Source: Lojkania enalia
Lineage: Eukaryota; Ascomycota; Dothideomycetes; Pleosporales
DNA: 64,000 nt
Direction of reading: 5' to 3'
Assembly (NCBI GenBank): GCA_010094045.1
Contig: ML986607.1
Span: 226,566-290,565, forward strand
The position numbers and the translations under genes were made by a program. Position 1 is the stretch's first letter. Each line of letters starts with the position of its first letter. The notes under the pieces are model-generated. The model was not told the origin of the DNA. It worked only from the letters and a program-made list of their open reading frames with translations, and did no database searches. Shown in pieces: positions 11,040 to 22,016 of this stretch.

Positions 11040-13275
11040 ATGGCTGAGTATGTCCAACGACCTTTTCCAAATTAACATGCCCCTACCACGCGATGCCGTT
11101 GCTACCGTTCAGTCAATTGTAGTCCACGCCACATGGACTAACGTTGCGTCAACCACAGATACATCTACACTGCACCCTGGGTGCACGCCGGCACCGACTC
11201 CGGCACCGTCACTCCTTCGCGTCTGCAGTCCCACCTACGCTCCCTCTCGCCCAACCCAATGAACAAGCACGTCACAAAGTCGGTATCCACCCCCCAGCTG
11301 GGGAAGCTAGCGTCGCCGGCTCCACCCATTCGCGCCGAAACCGACGGCATGAACACCATCCCGGACCCCAGATCACCCACACCACAGCCCGCCTTATCAC
11401 GAAAGACGTCGAGCGACTCGAGCATGCACCCTGACCTCAGCCAGGAGGTTGCGACGCTGAGCACCAAGCTTGTCAATGCCATCAACCATCAGACAACTTT
11501 GGACGATTCCCTGCAGCAGACAAGGCATGAGTTGGAGACTGCGAGAAAAAAGTTGGCACTCTTAGAGAAAAGGGTCAAAGAGCATGAGGACAAGGTAGCA
11601 CAGGGACTTTTGGTGGAAGCGGAGGTCTACAACAAGATGGAGAAGCAGCTTTCGAGCGAACTCCAGGAAGAGAGGAAACGACGGATCGATGCAGAAAAAG
11701 AAAAGAGGAAGGTGGATGGCGAGGTCGAGACCTTGACATCCGCCCTTTTTGAAGAAGCAAATGGGGTAGGTGGCTCGATCATCTCCTATTGTCGTCGCTA
11801 ATTATGAGCAGATGGTCGCAAGCGCTCGAAAAGAGACGGAGGCTTCCGAGAAAAGGAACGATCAATTGAAACAGCAGCTCAAAGATGCAGAAGTATTGCA
11901 ATCATCTCTCCAGGAGCAGCTACAAGATCTTAAGGCGGTAATGGAAAAGATGTCGGAGCGTGACGATAACGAGAGCAACACCCTTGCAACAACCACCGCC
12001 CCGTCCACACCCGGCATAACACCGGCGGATAAGATGACGAAGCTTTTTGAAGCAGCCAACCTGACACCCAATACTCCCGGCTCCGACGAAATTGCCCCCG
12101 AGCACCCGCTACATTTCTCACACCTCATCCACCCTGTTCTTCGCTCGGACCTTCAATCTGTCAAGGATTTTCAGGAGATGCTCAGAATTCCAAACCGTGC
12201 ATCTGCGCCATCAAGCCGCGTATCAAGCGGCAATTATAGCAGCCTCAATGTGCTCGGCTTGGGCGCTCTGACGAACAACTCCACTAGCTCTCTTCCATCA
12301 ACCAATAAGTCGCCTAGTTCTGTTAGCACGAGCTCCCCCCGTGATTCCCTGTCCACCGCTGGTCTTCCAAATCTCAAGGATGAGAAGTTTTACAAGCGTG
12401 CCCTGGCTGAAGATATTGAGCCCACTTTACGTCTTGATATCGCGCCTGGATTGACATGGATGGGTCGCCGTACTGTTCTGAACAGCATCACATCCGGCTC
12501 GCTTGTCGTCGAACCCCATCCACCTATCCCCAAATTTCGTGGCCCCGTTTTCCCTTGTTCGCTTTGTGGAGAGAACAGAAAAGGCGATCTGTATGCGAGA
12601 AAGTACAGATTTAAGACATCTGAATCCGAAGACTCTCAGAAGTACCCGCTATGCGATTGGTGTCTGAGTAGGGTCCGCACGACTTGCGATTACATCGGCT
12701 TCCTAAGAATGGTAGCTGCTGGTCACTGGCGAGCCGAGACGGAGGAAGAAAAGAAGAACGCTTGGGAGGAGAGTGTGCGCCTGCGAGAACGCATGTTCTG
12801 GACTCGGCTAGGTGGAGGAGTGGTTCCAGCCTTCATTCCCATGAGGGAAAGTCCTCGCAGCCCCACGTTCACGGACGGCGCCCCGAAGGCCAATGGGACA
12901 AGAAAAAGCGAGGAGAGTCAGGTGTCGGATAAGCCGTTGGACTCAGCTATAGACATGACGGACATTGCTAAAGAAGTGCGAAAGAGCGAGGAAGATCCGT
13001 TTCAGTCTAAAGATGAGGACAAGGAGAAGAGGGTCTCGATTGGGAAAAGAGTCATTTCCAATGGATCGACACCTACCCTGACGCAAGAGGAAGAGAAGAA
13101 GATCGAGGCGGAAGCGGAGGCGCAGCTTCAAAAAGAAGTAAGGAAGTCTATGGAGGTTAGCGCGGAGAAGCAGAACCAGCATCAGCGGTCAGTGTCGAGT
13201 CCAGATGCTGCAGCGCAGTCGAAGAAGAGGGACGAGAGACTCAGTCTGACAATTCCCGGGTCTTTCAACGTGTAA
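11040..13275 (+). CDS. SEC2: Sec2-domain Rab guanine nucleotide exchange factor (Rabin8/Sec2 family)
   Basis: Activates Sec4/Rab8-type GTPases on secretory vesicles for polarised exocytosis. Three exons, 11040-11047 (8 bases), 11159-11765 and 11812-13275, give 692 residues. The start MAEYIYTAPWVHAGTDSG spans the first splice. A long coiled coil runs from about 95 to 265, including the Sec2 signature TLTSALFEEANGMVASARK, which spans the second splice. Downstream are HFSHLIHPVLRSDLQ (Rabin8-like) and a conserved C-terminal module with two CxxC pairs: C454/C457 (CSLC) and C486/C489 (CDWC). These suggest zinc binding, followed by FWTRLGGGVVPAFIP. The tail is charged and disordered. The tiny first exon is supported by a CTAAC branch point and by the frame. 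Confidence 0.92.
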
Positions 13276-13967
13276 TGCCCGTATAATATCGCTTGAACGA
13301 CATTGACACAAAACACCACGCATAAACGTAATCAACACTCGTTTAATCGTAATTGATAACTGAGCGCATTCATACATTTACTCCTCTTTCAACATTTCTA
13401 AGATTCCCGGCATAGTATTGGTCTTTTGTAGCGTTTATGGGTTTTAGCATCTTAAAAGGTCGGGGGCTTGGTTCAGGCTTGGGCGCGTGTAGTGTATAGT
13501 AGATTCCAGAGATATTCCTTCTTATTGCGGAGAAAGCGGGGCGTTTAGAGACTTATTGTACGATATTGATTTTGCCCGGCTTGGATTGGCGGGTTTGGAT
13601 CGATGGATGAATGGCTAATGGAGCATGGGAGTTGGAGTTCGATGGGCTTGGCTTGGTTGTGTTTATGGGTGGATTAGCTTGTAGATATTCGATATGGGGA
13701 TAGAGGTGCAGGTCAGGAGTTGAATGTTAAGAAGTATTGTTTGTGCGTTGATTCATTGAATTGTGGGTATCTAGTTCGTTTTATCATTGCCCGGCTAGGG
13801 ATGCACGTAGCGGCTCCCGGAACCATAGTCTCGTTTTCAATTCATTACGATGCCTATAGAGAATATTCTTACACCGATTTAGCTGATATGACTACTTTTT
13901 CATAGTAGTCGACGAAGAGTAGGAGCAAGTTCCTATTAGGCACATTGCGACCTTTACGCCGGTGTTA
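13276..13967. other. Convergent intergenic region SEC2 / LRP1
   Basis: 692 bases between two stop codons. Contains 3' UTR sequence; no gene or repeat recognised. Confidence 0.5.
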
Positions 13968-14996
13968 TTACGCTTCCTTCTCCCCCTCTTTTCCTTTCCT
14001 TTCCCTCCTACTCTTCCCTCTATCCGTCTTCTTTTTCTCCCGCTTTGGCAACGGGCCGTTCAGCAGCGCGGTAAAAGTTTCGCTATGCGTCCTCGGGGCG
14101 TGCTCGTCCGAAGCAGGAATATATTCCTCCGGCTTCCCGTCACCGCGCACTCTCTTTGCTTTCCGAGCATCCCTCTGCGTGCGGCGGGTGGCTTTCTTCG
14201 CAGTCCGCTGTTCAGCAGAGGGTTTTTGCTTCCTGTGCTTCTTGTGGGAAGGTGGAGTAGGGGGGATCGGGTTCGCTACTGCGGGGGACGAGCCATAGAG
14301 CTCCGCATTCTCGGTCTCGAGGTCGAGGTCCGGCGATGAGGTGCGGTGGTCCTCGACATCGTCCGCTTTCCGTTTCTGGGGGAGTTGCTGTGCGGGTGCG
14401 GGATCCAGGGCCTGCGACTCGACGTCCAGCGGCTCATCCGCACCCCGCTTCTGGAGCGCGGGTATGGCTTCCGAAACTTGTGTATGTGCGGGGCCTTGTT
14501 TTATCTCATTTCCCTCGTCATCGAATTTCTTATTCAGCCTCCTCGCCTTGATGGAAGCGCGCGCCTTCTCCCTCGCCACGCGCTCCGCGCGCTCCTTGTC
14601 ATACTGCTCGTTCCCGCTCAGTGCCGCCTTGATAAACCGTCCAGCGGCCCCCTTATCCAGGCGAATCGGCGCCTTCTCGTGGCCGTGTTCAGCATCCTGG
14701 ATTTTCTGGAAGTAGGATTTGAGGCGGGCAAGCTCCGGGTAGATGGGGTGAGATTTCGCGTCGATTCCCGAGGCGGTGAGGGCAGAGAAGAGAAGTGATT
14801 CGATGGTGTAGGTGTAGAGGGTGTAGAGCTTTGCGCGGGAGAGGAGAGGGAGGTGGGAGGTTTGTTGGGGCAGTGGGGTGTTGAGGAGGGGCGTTAGGGC
14901 GGTGGTGAGGGTAGAGATGGTGTCGGTGTAGATTTCGATGAGGTCGGTCGCATCGGGGGGGTCCATTCTGAGGTGATCGCGGGGCACTGGGTTCAA
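13968..14996 (-). CDS. LRP1: Exosome cofactor Lrp1/Rrp47 (C1D, Sas10/Utp3 family)
   Basis: Nuclear partner of Rrp6 in the RNA exosome, needed for 5.8S rRNA and snoRNA 3' processing. Single exon, 342 residues from the first ATG at 14996. A second in-frame ATG at 14966 (MDPPDATDLIEIYTDT) is an equally good start. The N-terminal 130 residues form the C1D helical domain, with LLSRAKLYTLYTYTIESLLF and HPIYPELARLKSYFQKIQ. The rest is a long, disordered, Lys/Arg-rich tail (KKHRKQK, REKKKTDRGKSRRERKG), typical of the RNA-binding C-terminus of this family but longer than in yeast (184 residues). It is divergent from the ketopantoate-reductase-like gene. Confidence 0.9.
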   Translation of the reverse strand: MNPVPRDHLRMDPPDATDLIEIYTDTISTLTTALTPLLNTPLPQQTSHLPLLSRAKLYTLYTYTIESLLFSALTASGIDAKSHPIYPELARLKSYFQKIQDAEHGHEKAPIRLDKGAAGRFIKAALSGNEQYDKERAERVAREKARASIKARRLNKKFDDEGNEIKQGPAHTQVSEAIPALQKRGADEPLDVESQALDPAPAQQLPQKRKADDVEDHRTSSPDLDLETENAELYGSSPAVANPIPPTPPSHKKHRKQKPSAEQRTAKKATRRTQRDARKAKRVRGDGKPEEYIPASDEHAPRTHSETFTALLNGPLPKREKKKTDRGKSRRERKGKEGEKEA

Positions 14997-15342
14997 GGGT
15001 TGTGTGTTGTTGTAGCAGTAGGGAGGGGATGGCCAGGTCTGTTTGGGGCTTTTGCTGCGGACCGAGGTTTCTCCGTGTAGGGCTTAGCTCCCGATATTTT
15101 CTAAGTTGGTGTCACCTTCTAGTCGGCTTCTAACTTCTTGACTACTCTCTTCAGTTATTGCGCGAAGATTGCTTGTATACGCGGATTCTTCTTCCGTAAA
15201 TGTGATTTCATTTTTGGGACTATCCATCCTGTCTTTCCTCTCCCTTTCATATTTTCTCCCAAGGCTTCGGCCGCGGATACCGAGCGTACGAGCGCGATGG
15301 GCAGACGGTGACATTGAGCTAGGCCGGGTGGCCTGTTATCGG
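14997..15342. promoter_or_regulatory. Divergent promoter, LRP1 / ketopantoate-reductase-like gene
   Basis: 346 bases between two starts. The reading frame of the + gene stays open upstream to 15169, so the start of that gene could be further left. Confidence 0.45.
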
Positions 15343-16909
15343 ATGAGTACACTGAAGAGAGGTTGGTTTAATCGGGGTAGTAAAGATGGCCTGGGAAATG
15401 AGGCTGAAGGGTACGTAGCCCACACCATCAATTTCACAGAGCTAATGAGAGGACAGTGCAAATGCTGAAGATCAAGGTCAAGGCCCTTTTGCCTCGAACT
15501 CGTTCGCTTCGACCGCGCACAATGTGGCCTCTTTCTACCGCGTTAGGAGTGTTTTTGATAGACGGATACACATACTGGGTATGGGTAGCGTGGGGCGCTT
15601 TATTGCGCATTCACTGCGAGGGATTCCGAATCCGCCCCCTATTACGATGATTTTCCATAGGCCGAAGACGGCGAATGAATGGAAGAAGTCAGCGCAAAAG
15701 TTGCAATTAGTTACGGGCGATACCTCGGAGAAAAGAGAAGGGTATGAGGTGGAACTAGCGATACCGAGGCCTAGGTTTCATGGGAAAGAAATTGGAGTTG
15801 GAGGGGATAGTGTGCCAAGAATTGAGGAACAGCCTAGGAGTTCGTCAAAGACGCCATACCAGCCTTTGCAAGGAGAGTCGTCGGATCCGATTCATTCGCT
15901 GATCGTATGCACAAAGACGCCCGCCGTCTTGAGTGCTTTGTCGTCTGTTAAGCATAGGCTGCATCGCAACTCGGTTATCCTATTCCTACAGAATGGTATG
16001 GGAGCCGTGGAAGAAGTCAATAGGGAGGTCTTCCCAGATCCGGAGACCAGGCCCTATTACATGGTTGGCATCAACACGCATGGAATGTATTGTCCGTCAG
16101 ACGATCCTTTCACGGCAGTCCATGCGGGCTTTGGAACTATCTCTCTAGGACTCCTTCCCCACGAGCGAGAACGCCATCCCGCGCCGTACCAGCCGACTCT
16201 AAAATTTGGAGGCGATCGCAAAGGTCCAAGTGAACCGTTACCTGCAAAGGGATCTATTGACCCCGATCCCGAGAGCCTAGCTCCGACATCCGTTTTCCAG
16301 GACTGGACGCCCAACAGCCGGTATCTCCTACGAACTCTACTCCGAACACCGGTACTATGTGCCGCCGCCTTCTCGCCCCCGGACCTTCTTCAAATGCAGC
16401 TTGAGAAACTGGCTGTGAACTGTATTATCAATCCCCTGACTGTCATGCTAGATGCCCGCAATGGCGCGATCCTCTACAATTACCACTTCACCCGCGTTAT
16501 TCGCCTCCTCCTCTCCGAAATCAGCCTCATTTTCCGGAATCTCCCCGAGCTACAATACATTCCCAATGTCCCTCAACGCTTCGATCCCGGCCGCCTCGAA
16601 ACCATCGTGGTTAGCGTGGCGCATAAGACCAAGGACAATATCTCCAGCATGCTTGCAGATGTGCGGGCAGGAAGAAAGACCGAGGTGGATTATCTGAATG
16701 GCTGGATTGTAAAGAGGGGTGAAGAGATGGGGGTTAAGTGTCTGATGAATTATATGCTATTAAACATGGTCAAGGGTAAAGGAGGTATGATTCAGATGGA
16801 GATTGGCGAGCATGTGCCGTTTGTAGAGCCACGGGAGGGTGAGGATCCGATGGGGATTAGGAGTGAATATGAAGCTCAAGGGGAGACGTCGCAAGGAGGA
16901 GATAGATAA
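15343..16909 (+). CDS. Ketopantoate reductase-like protein (2-dehydropantoate 2-reductase family)
   Basis: Family enzymes reduce 2-dehydropantoate to pantoate with NADPH in pantothenate/CoA synthesis; fungal genomes carry several paralogues of unproven substrate. Two exons, 15343-15410 and 15457-16909, give 506 residues. The N-terminal Rossmann motif IHILGMGSVGRFIAHSL (GxGxxG near 64-69) is followed by SLIVCTKTPAVLSAL, then ILFLQNGMGAVEEVN, the conserved NGMG segment. The C-terminal ApbA domain begins near LEKLAVNCIINPLTVMLDAR (KLxxNxxxNPL-type), with catalytic-type residues. Inserts rich in Pro/charged residues make it longer than yeast Pan5 (379). The open frame extends upstream to 15169, so the start is uncertain. 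Confidence 0.85.
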
Positions 16910-17270
16910 GGTTGGCGGGGTGGATTCGGTGTGTACTATACATGTGGATTTTCTGCCGTGTAAATGCTTGCATGTAGATTGTAGATATACAAAAATGTTA
17001 GAATTGAGGACTATTTTTTCGCTTTAGAAAATACAAATAATAAATGACAGTAGGTATTCATATGCCGTAGACATCCACCCAATCACCTCGCTCGCTTACC
17101 CACGCGTCCCATGCCAAGCCATCGGAAAATCCCAGCACCTCGGCCCGTCAAACGCCGATCCTTCTGGAACCTCATTCAAGATCCAACTTCTCGCCTTCCT
17201 TTACCACAACATCACCCAAACACCTCAATCGCAGTCCTCAACCTACAAAGAACAAGTGCCATCAACCAAA
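16910..17270. other. Intergenic region ahead of the twin-CX9C gene
   Basis: 361 bases. Holds the 3' end of the reductase-like gene and the promoter of the CHCH gene; the pyrimidine/CA-rich part at 17080-17270 is probably 5' UTR. Confidence 0.45.
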
Positions 17271-17876
17271 ATGCCTCGTCAACGTGGTGGTGCCGCTCCC
17301 CGCCGTCCTACGGCCGCCCCTACTCACAAGCCTACTGCTCCGGCGCCAGCTCCAGCAAGGCACTCCTCCACTACTACTCATCCCCCGGCTCAGCAGGCTC
17401 CTCCGGCACCCCAGGCCCAGGCTACTCCCCAGCAGAGCTCTGGTCCTGGTTTGTTCGGACAGATGGCGTCTACCGCTGCGTAAGTTTTACATCTCTTAAT
17501 CATGCATGGCCACACTAGCATTGTAGCTCTGCTTCCATCTGATATTCAGTCCCATCCACCCTCGAACATCTCAAACAGAAAGCCAAAGCAATATCTAACA
17601 AACTTCAGTGGTGTCGCGGTCGGATCCTCCATCGGCCACGCCATCGGCGGTTTCTTCTCCGGTGGTTCCTCCTCCACGCCCACCGATTCCGCATCCTCCT
17701 CCACCGACTTCGCGCAGCAGCATCAGGCGGCCGTCCAGCCCGCCCAGTCCGCCATCTGCGCCACCGACGTCCAAAACTTCCGCCGCTGCATGGACGAGAA
17801 CACGGGCGATTTGACAATCTGCGGGTGGTATCTCGATCAGCTCAAGGCCTGTCAGCAGGCTGCTTCCCAGTACTAG
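17271..17876 (+). CDS. MIX17: Twin-CX9C mitochondrial protein (Mix17 / CHCHD2-CHCHD10 family)
   Basis: Mitochondrial intermembrane-space protein imported by the Mia40 pathway; animal homologues CHCHD2/10 associate with MICOS and respiration. Exons 17271-17479 and 17609-17876 give 158 residues. Start MPRQRGGAAPRRPTAAPTH is a basic, Pro/Ala-rich presequence-like region. A Gly-rich hydrophobic segment (GVAVGSSIGHAIGGFFSGG) follows the splice. The C-terminal CHCH fold has two CX9C pairs: CATDVQNFRRC and CGWYLDQLKAC. The intron is 129 bases with a CTAAC branch point. All features match the family. Confidence 0.93.
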
Positions 17877-19650
17877 GTTTAATGGTCCGTTGGGAATGAT
17901 ATATGGAGTTATAGTGGAAGAGGAAGAGTGATGGAAATGGCATGAACACTTGTGGTAAGGAGGAGTTGTAGAGGATAGGGAGATTATCTACATTGCATGT
18001 GCATATGAATGGGAAAATCATCAAATAGCGATTCCCTGTATACTAGCGAAAACTGCATTGAATCACCGCTTTCTCAAAGTTTCTACACCCCGTCTTGGTT
18101 TTGTGATTTCTGTGATGGCTTGCCTAACTTTTGATATGTTCGTGTTTCTGTTGTACTCGAGACTTCCAATGTTCTCGTTCTCTCCTAATACGCTCGATAG
18201 AGGCGGGAGGGCGGGGGCAAGGAAGAAGTGGATGGGGACGTTGAACGCAAAACGACATCCAGTTGACTAAATGCTTACCCCACTGCTTTATTACTCTCCT
18301 TATTTTACCTGGGACAGCCCAAGTTCGGCCCGCATATATAGACAAACTCAATTTATATATCGACTCTTTGAGGGCTTTATTAAACTGATTCAACCCATTT
18401 TATTTATGATGGAGTAGTTTTACAAGAACTACAAACTAGTCCAGTCTAAGACTATTAGAATGAAAACTTGCAAGTAATTTAACGAGAAACTATTGATATT
18501 TGAGGGTTCTTGGAGCGCAGATGTGTGGTAGTAGACCATGTATGAACAGTTGATGCGCAAGTCGCCGGGTAATTTTAGCGGGACCTACAGACTGGTATTT
18601 GCGCACCACGAACGTCGGCCTAGTTACCTCATGAATGAAACATGGGGCATAGATGAAGTATAACATGGCACAACACTACAATTTCTTGCAGCTGGGGGCA
18701 AACTGCGGGTATATTTAACGTGGTCTAACTTGAGTAATTATTATTCATCCCTTTAGTACCCCGCACGCTACAGCTTCTCCCATCCTATCTCAATACGCAC
18801 TCCACATCCGCACACTACCCCATCACAGCCTCTCATGTCTCAGAAACGGAGAATACCTCTCCAAACATAGATCAGAGTGTATCCCAAGCACCCACTTTAC
18901 AGAAAACGGTGCGAACTAAATAAGCGGCTGACATCAGAGATCGACGGATTCGTATACTTCGTGAATTACGCGTTCGAGGCCTGATCTTACGATTCTCGCA
19001 CTGTTCCTATACGCATGTACGAGGCTAGCGTAAGCGTGCACACACGCATTCGAGACTTCGGGTTCGTAGGATGATCCTAAAAGTACTTTTCGCTGTGGTG
19101 AGAGGCGAATCTTGTCTCAGGGAGGGGGGATGAGGAACTGAACTGCTTGATTGCGGATAGCCAGCAGGCCATATTTATGTACATAGAAAGAAGGATATAT
19201 CAGCTGATATCCGGCGCGATTTGATATCGTGCGACGGCATCCGATACAACCTGCAACCGGATAACTTGCTGCCGTATAGTAGTAGGGAATCGTACTCGGC
19301 AGACTCGCCAAATCCCTATCACATTCGCTACTTGGCATTCCATATACCAACGCACAAAAAGAATACGCGGCGAGAGCGGAAGAGGGGAAACAAATACCCA
19401 TTCTCTCAAACATTTCATTTTCGGAATAGTGCTAACATAACACAATACAATAATACGATGTAATGAATTTCCCTAGATCACTGCATGCGCAGCCATTAAT
19501 CGAATGCCTCCTCCCAAAAATAAAAATACTCAAATATCATCCCAATCCGATCCCCGAGACTAGCAATAAACAATTAAAACAAAAAAAAAGTTTTCCTGAT
19601 CCGACCACTCTATTCATTGTGTGCCTTCATGCTACTCAACTCGGCGGCGC
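17877..19650. other. Long convergent intergenic region with one dispersed-repeat copy
   Basis: About 1.8 kb. 18280-19050 is AT-rich without credible frames. 19094-19318 is a copy of a dispersed repeat (separate entry). No RNA gene recognised. Confidence 0.5.
19094..19318 (-). repeat. Dispersed repeat, copy A (palindrome-containing)
   Basis: Read on the minus strand this 225-base segment matches 47137-47334 over most of its length. Shared blocks include TAGTCTGCCGAG-like, CGCCGGATATCA, the 14-base palindrome ATATCAGCTGATAT (19197-19210), ATGTACATAAATATGGCC, and GAGACAAGATTCGCCTCTCA. Copy A has an extra stretch of about 25 bases. Flanks do not match. It could be a MITE, a solo LTR fragment or a duplicated promoter-like element. 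Confidence 0.75.
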
Positions 19651-21033
19651 CTAGTACCCGGGCATCTCATAGCCGTTGTAGGGATGGTATCCGCCGGTGG
19701 GGATGGCGGTCGGGCTGGTGGTGCTGGGTTGCTCGGGGCAGTACTCGTACTTGGGATTGCAAGGCTCAGTCATCGAGGAGCTGGGGTACTCGGTTGTCGA
19801 GCTAGGCTGCTCGGGGCAGTACTCATACTTCGGGTTGCAAGGCACAGAGGTGCTGCTGGAAGGAGTCGCCGTGGTGCTGGGCTGCTCGTGGCAGTACTCA
19901 TACATCGGGTTGCAGGGTGCGGACGTCGTGGACGGGTACTCGGTTGTTGAGGACGAGATGCCGGTGCTGTAGCTGATCACCGTGGTGGGCTCGCCACAGT
20001 ACTCATACTTCGGGTTGCACGGCTCGGCAGTTGTGCTGGGATACTCCGTAGCAGACGAAGAGATGCCGGTGCTGTAGATTATCGAGCTAGTAGTTGAGCC
20101 GGGGCAGTATTCGTACTTGGGGTTGCAGGGCTTGTAGGTTGAGTAGCTGGAGTAGGAGCTTGAGACTGCGGTGCCGCTAGAGCTGTAGTAGCTAGAGCTG
20201 TAGCTGGTATTGCTGGATGGGTATGGCGGGCCGTGGGTGGTATAGGTAGGAGGAGGAGTATAGGTTGGTGGTGGTGGGCAGTCATAGCCGTAGCAGGGAG
20301 TGTGCGAAGGCTCGTCAGGGGTATATGTGGTGTGAGGAGGTTCTTCACAGCCATATCCATAACACGGAGTGTGTGGAGGCTCCTCGGGACTGTATGTGCT
20401 ATGAGGCTCTTCGGGCGTCCAGGTACTATGCGGTGGTTCCTCGCAACCATAGCCATAGCAGGGGGTGTGGGGAGGCTCCTCAGGAGTGTACGTGCTATGA
20501 GGGGGCTCTTCCGGTGTCCATGTGTTGTGGGGAGGCTCCTCGCAACCATAGCCGTAGCAAGGCATGGTGTGAGGGGGCGGAGGAGGAGGATACGTCTCGC
20601 ATGGCTGCGTTTCAGTAACAGTGACAGTATGACCAGGCTTGCCATAATCATATGTGACGGTTACGATATGGGTCGAAGTATCTGTTGAGACGTAGATGGA
20701 GGTTGAAGTCTCGATTTCCGTCTCAGTCTTTGTGTAGGTATACGTCCTTGTCTGGGTGGTGTGCTTGGTCTTTGTCGTGGTGCAAGTATCCGGCTCATAC
20801 GTGCTTGACCATGGAGGGTACAAACTGGTTCCAGTGGGGTAAGTGGAGGGAGGGGGAGGCGGGTAACCAGTTCCAGTGCCAGGAGGAGAATGCGGATATC
20901 CAGTGGTAGTGGGGTATGGGGGGTACTCAGTTGCCTTTGATGACGGTGTGTGGATTGGATATCCCTCGTACTGAGGGAGAGCAGCAGCCAAGCCGGCAAG
21001 GGCAGAAAGTGCGAGAATGGCCTTGTTAGACAT
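19651..21033 (-). CDS. Secreted Pro/Thr/Tyr-rich protein with two families of Cys-containing tandem repeats
   Basis: Unrecognised function. A single exon encodes 460 residues with a clear signal peptide (MSNKAILALSALAGLAAALP, cleavage near 19-20), so it is probably exported to the wall or outside. Residues 20-85 are Pro/Tyr/Thr-rich. A Thr-rich stretch (85-135, including TKTETEIETSTSIYVST) follows. Then come four copies of CYGYGCEEPPH-like units separated by TWTPEEPPHSTY spacers, a Ser/Tyr linker, and five copies of PCNPKYEYC (C-x6-C) separated by Ser/Thr-rich linkers. No GPI-anchor tail: the C-terminus is NGYEMPGY. Ser/Thr density suggests O-mannosylation. The paired cysteines in every unit suggest local disulfide loops; an adhesin or wall-structural role is inference only. 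Confidence 0.8.
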   Translation of the reverse strand: MSNKAILALSALAGLAAALPQYEGYPIHTPSSKATEYPPYPTTTGYPHSPPGTGTGYPPPPPSTYPTGTSLYPPWSSTYEPDTCTTTKTKHTTQTRTYTYTKTETEIETSTSIYVSTDTSTHIVTVTYDYGKPGHTVTVTETQPCETYPPPPPPHTMPCYGYGCEEPPHNTWTPEEPPHSTYTPEEPPHTPCYGYGCEEPPHSTWTPEEPHSTYSPEEPPHTPCYGYGCEEPPHTTYTPDEPSHTPCYGYDCPPPPTYTPPPTYTTHGPPYPSSNTSYSSSYYSSSGTAVSSSYSSYSTYKPCNPKYEYCPGSTTSSIIYSTGISSSATEYPSTTAEPCNPKYEYCGEPTTVISYSTGISSSTTEYPSTTSAPCNPMYEYCHEQPSTTATPSSSTSVPCNPKYEYCPEQPSSTTEYPSSSMTEPCNPKYEYCPEQPSTTSPTAIPTGGYHPYNGYEMPGY

Positions 21034-22016
21034 GATGATTGGCTGATCCTAAACGATAGACTTGTAACGAAAGAATGGAGGGAGGCCGAACGAGTGGCAC
21101 CGCCCAAGAAGTAAAGTCAAAGAAATATAGAAAAGAAAAGGAAATCCGAGTTGTGGTTGGAAGAATGATAAGATGAAGAGGGGATTGTACGGCCTCCATT
21201 ATATATTGACACCAACATCACAGAATAATAGTCTATTCTGGTAATACGCCCATCATCGGGCCGGATATTAGCTCGTCAGCGCACGAGGCGCAATGCTGCC
21301 CCGCGTCTAAGGTTGAGGTGAGCTGAAGGCAGCGATCTATAGCTATCCGAACTGACAAAGCGTGCTATTGGTGAATGTTAGTAGGGGCTGAAAAGCTGAC
21401 AATCTGAAACTTTGTATGCTCGTGAACGTAGGCAGATGATGTAGAGTTCTTTTTCCGCTCGGGAAGAAGTGTACTAGAACTGTAAAGCAATGCACTGAAC
21501 GATGAACGATGGACACACGAACATGACGCTTACATTGTCTAGGGTTGATGGGGTCTCTATTGTCGGCGATATCCGTCTTACCGAATATAGATAGTTTGTA
21601 CGCAATGCTATTTATCTTGGCGCATCCATGGTCTAGTTCTCATCGAGGAAGATATTTGAAATTCTCCGAATGGCGATGTTTAAGCAATTTTAATTAGTAG
21701 GCATATGAGACAGTCCGACTGCTGCATGTCGAGGCTGACATAAATTCCAGTGCATGGAGAACTCCGTTCCTCGAAGTTCTCGGCGCTAACACAGGCCATG
21801 TTGAGGCTCAATTGGCGAGCGTTGACACTATACCACATCAGCTTTAAATGGGCCTTTGGGGCGGTGCAAGCCAGCCCTTGGGTGCTGATCTCTGAGATTG
21901 GTAGATATCTGCTGCTGCGTGGAGGCGAAGCACTGCTTAGGCTTTTGGCAACAATTAATCCGGGCTGGGCGATGAGGATGCATACCCACCGAGAAGGATA
22001 GAGGTTGACTATTACG
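21034..22016. other. Intergenic region, promoter of secreted repeat protein / 3' end of VMA22
   Basis: 983 bases. 21040-21200 is purine/pyrimidine-biased leader sequence with TATATAT near 21201. A short open frame at 21750-22001 has no recognisable motif and is not credited. Confidence 0.45.

Noticed and set aside
20079..20651. 190-codon minus frame and several + frames inside the secreted repeat gene
   Set aside because: Alternative-frame shadows produced by the tandem repeats; only the frame with the signal peptide and regular Cys units makes sense.
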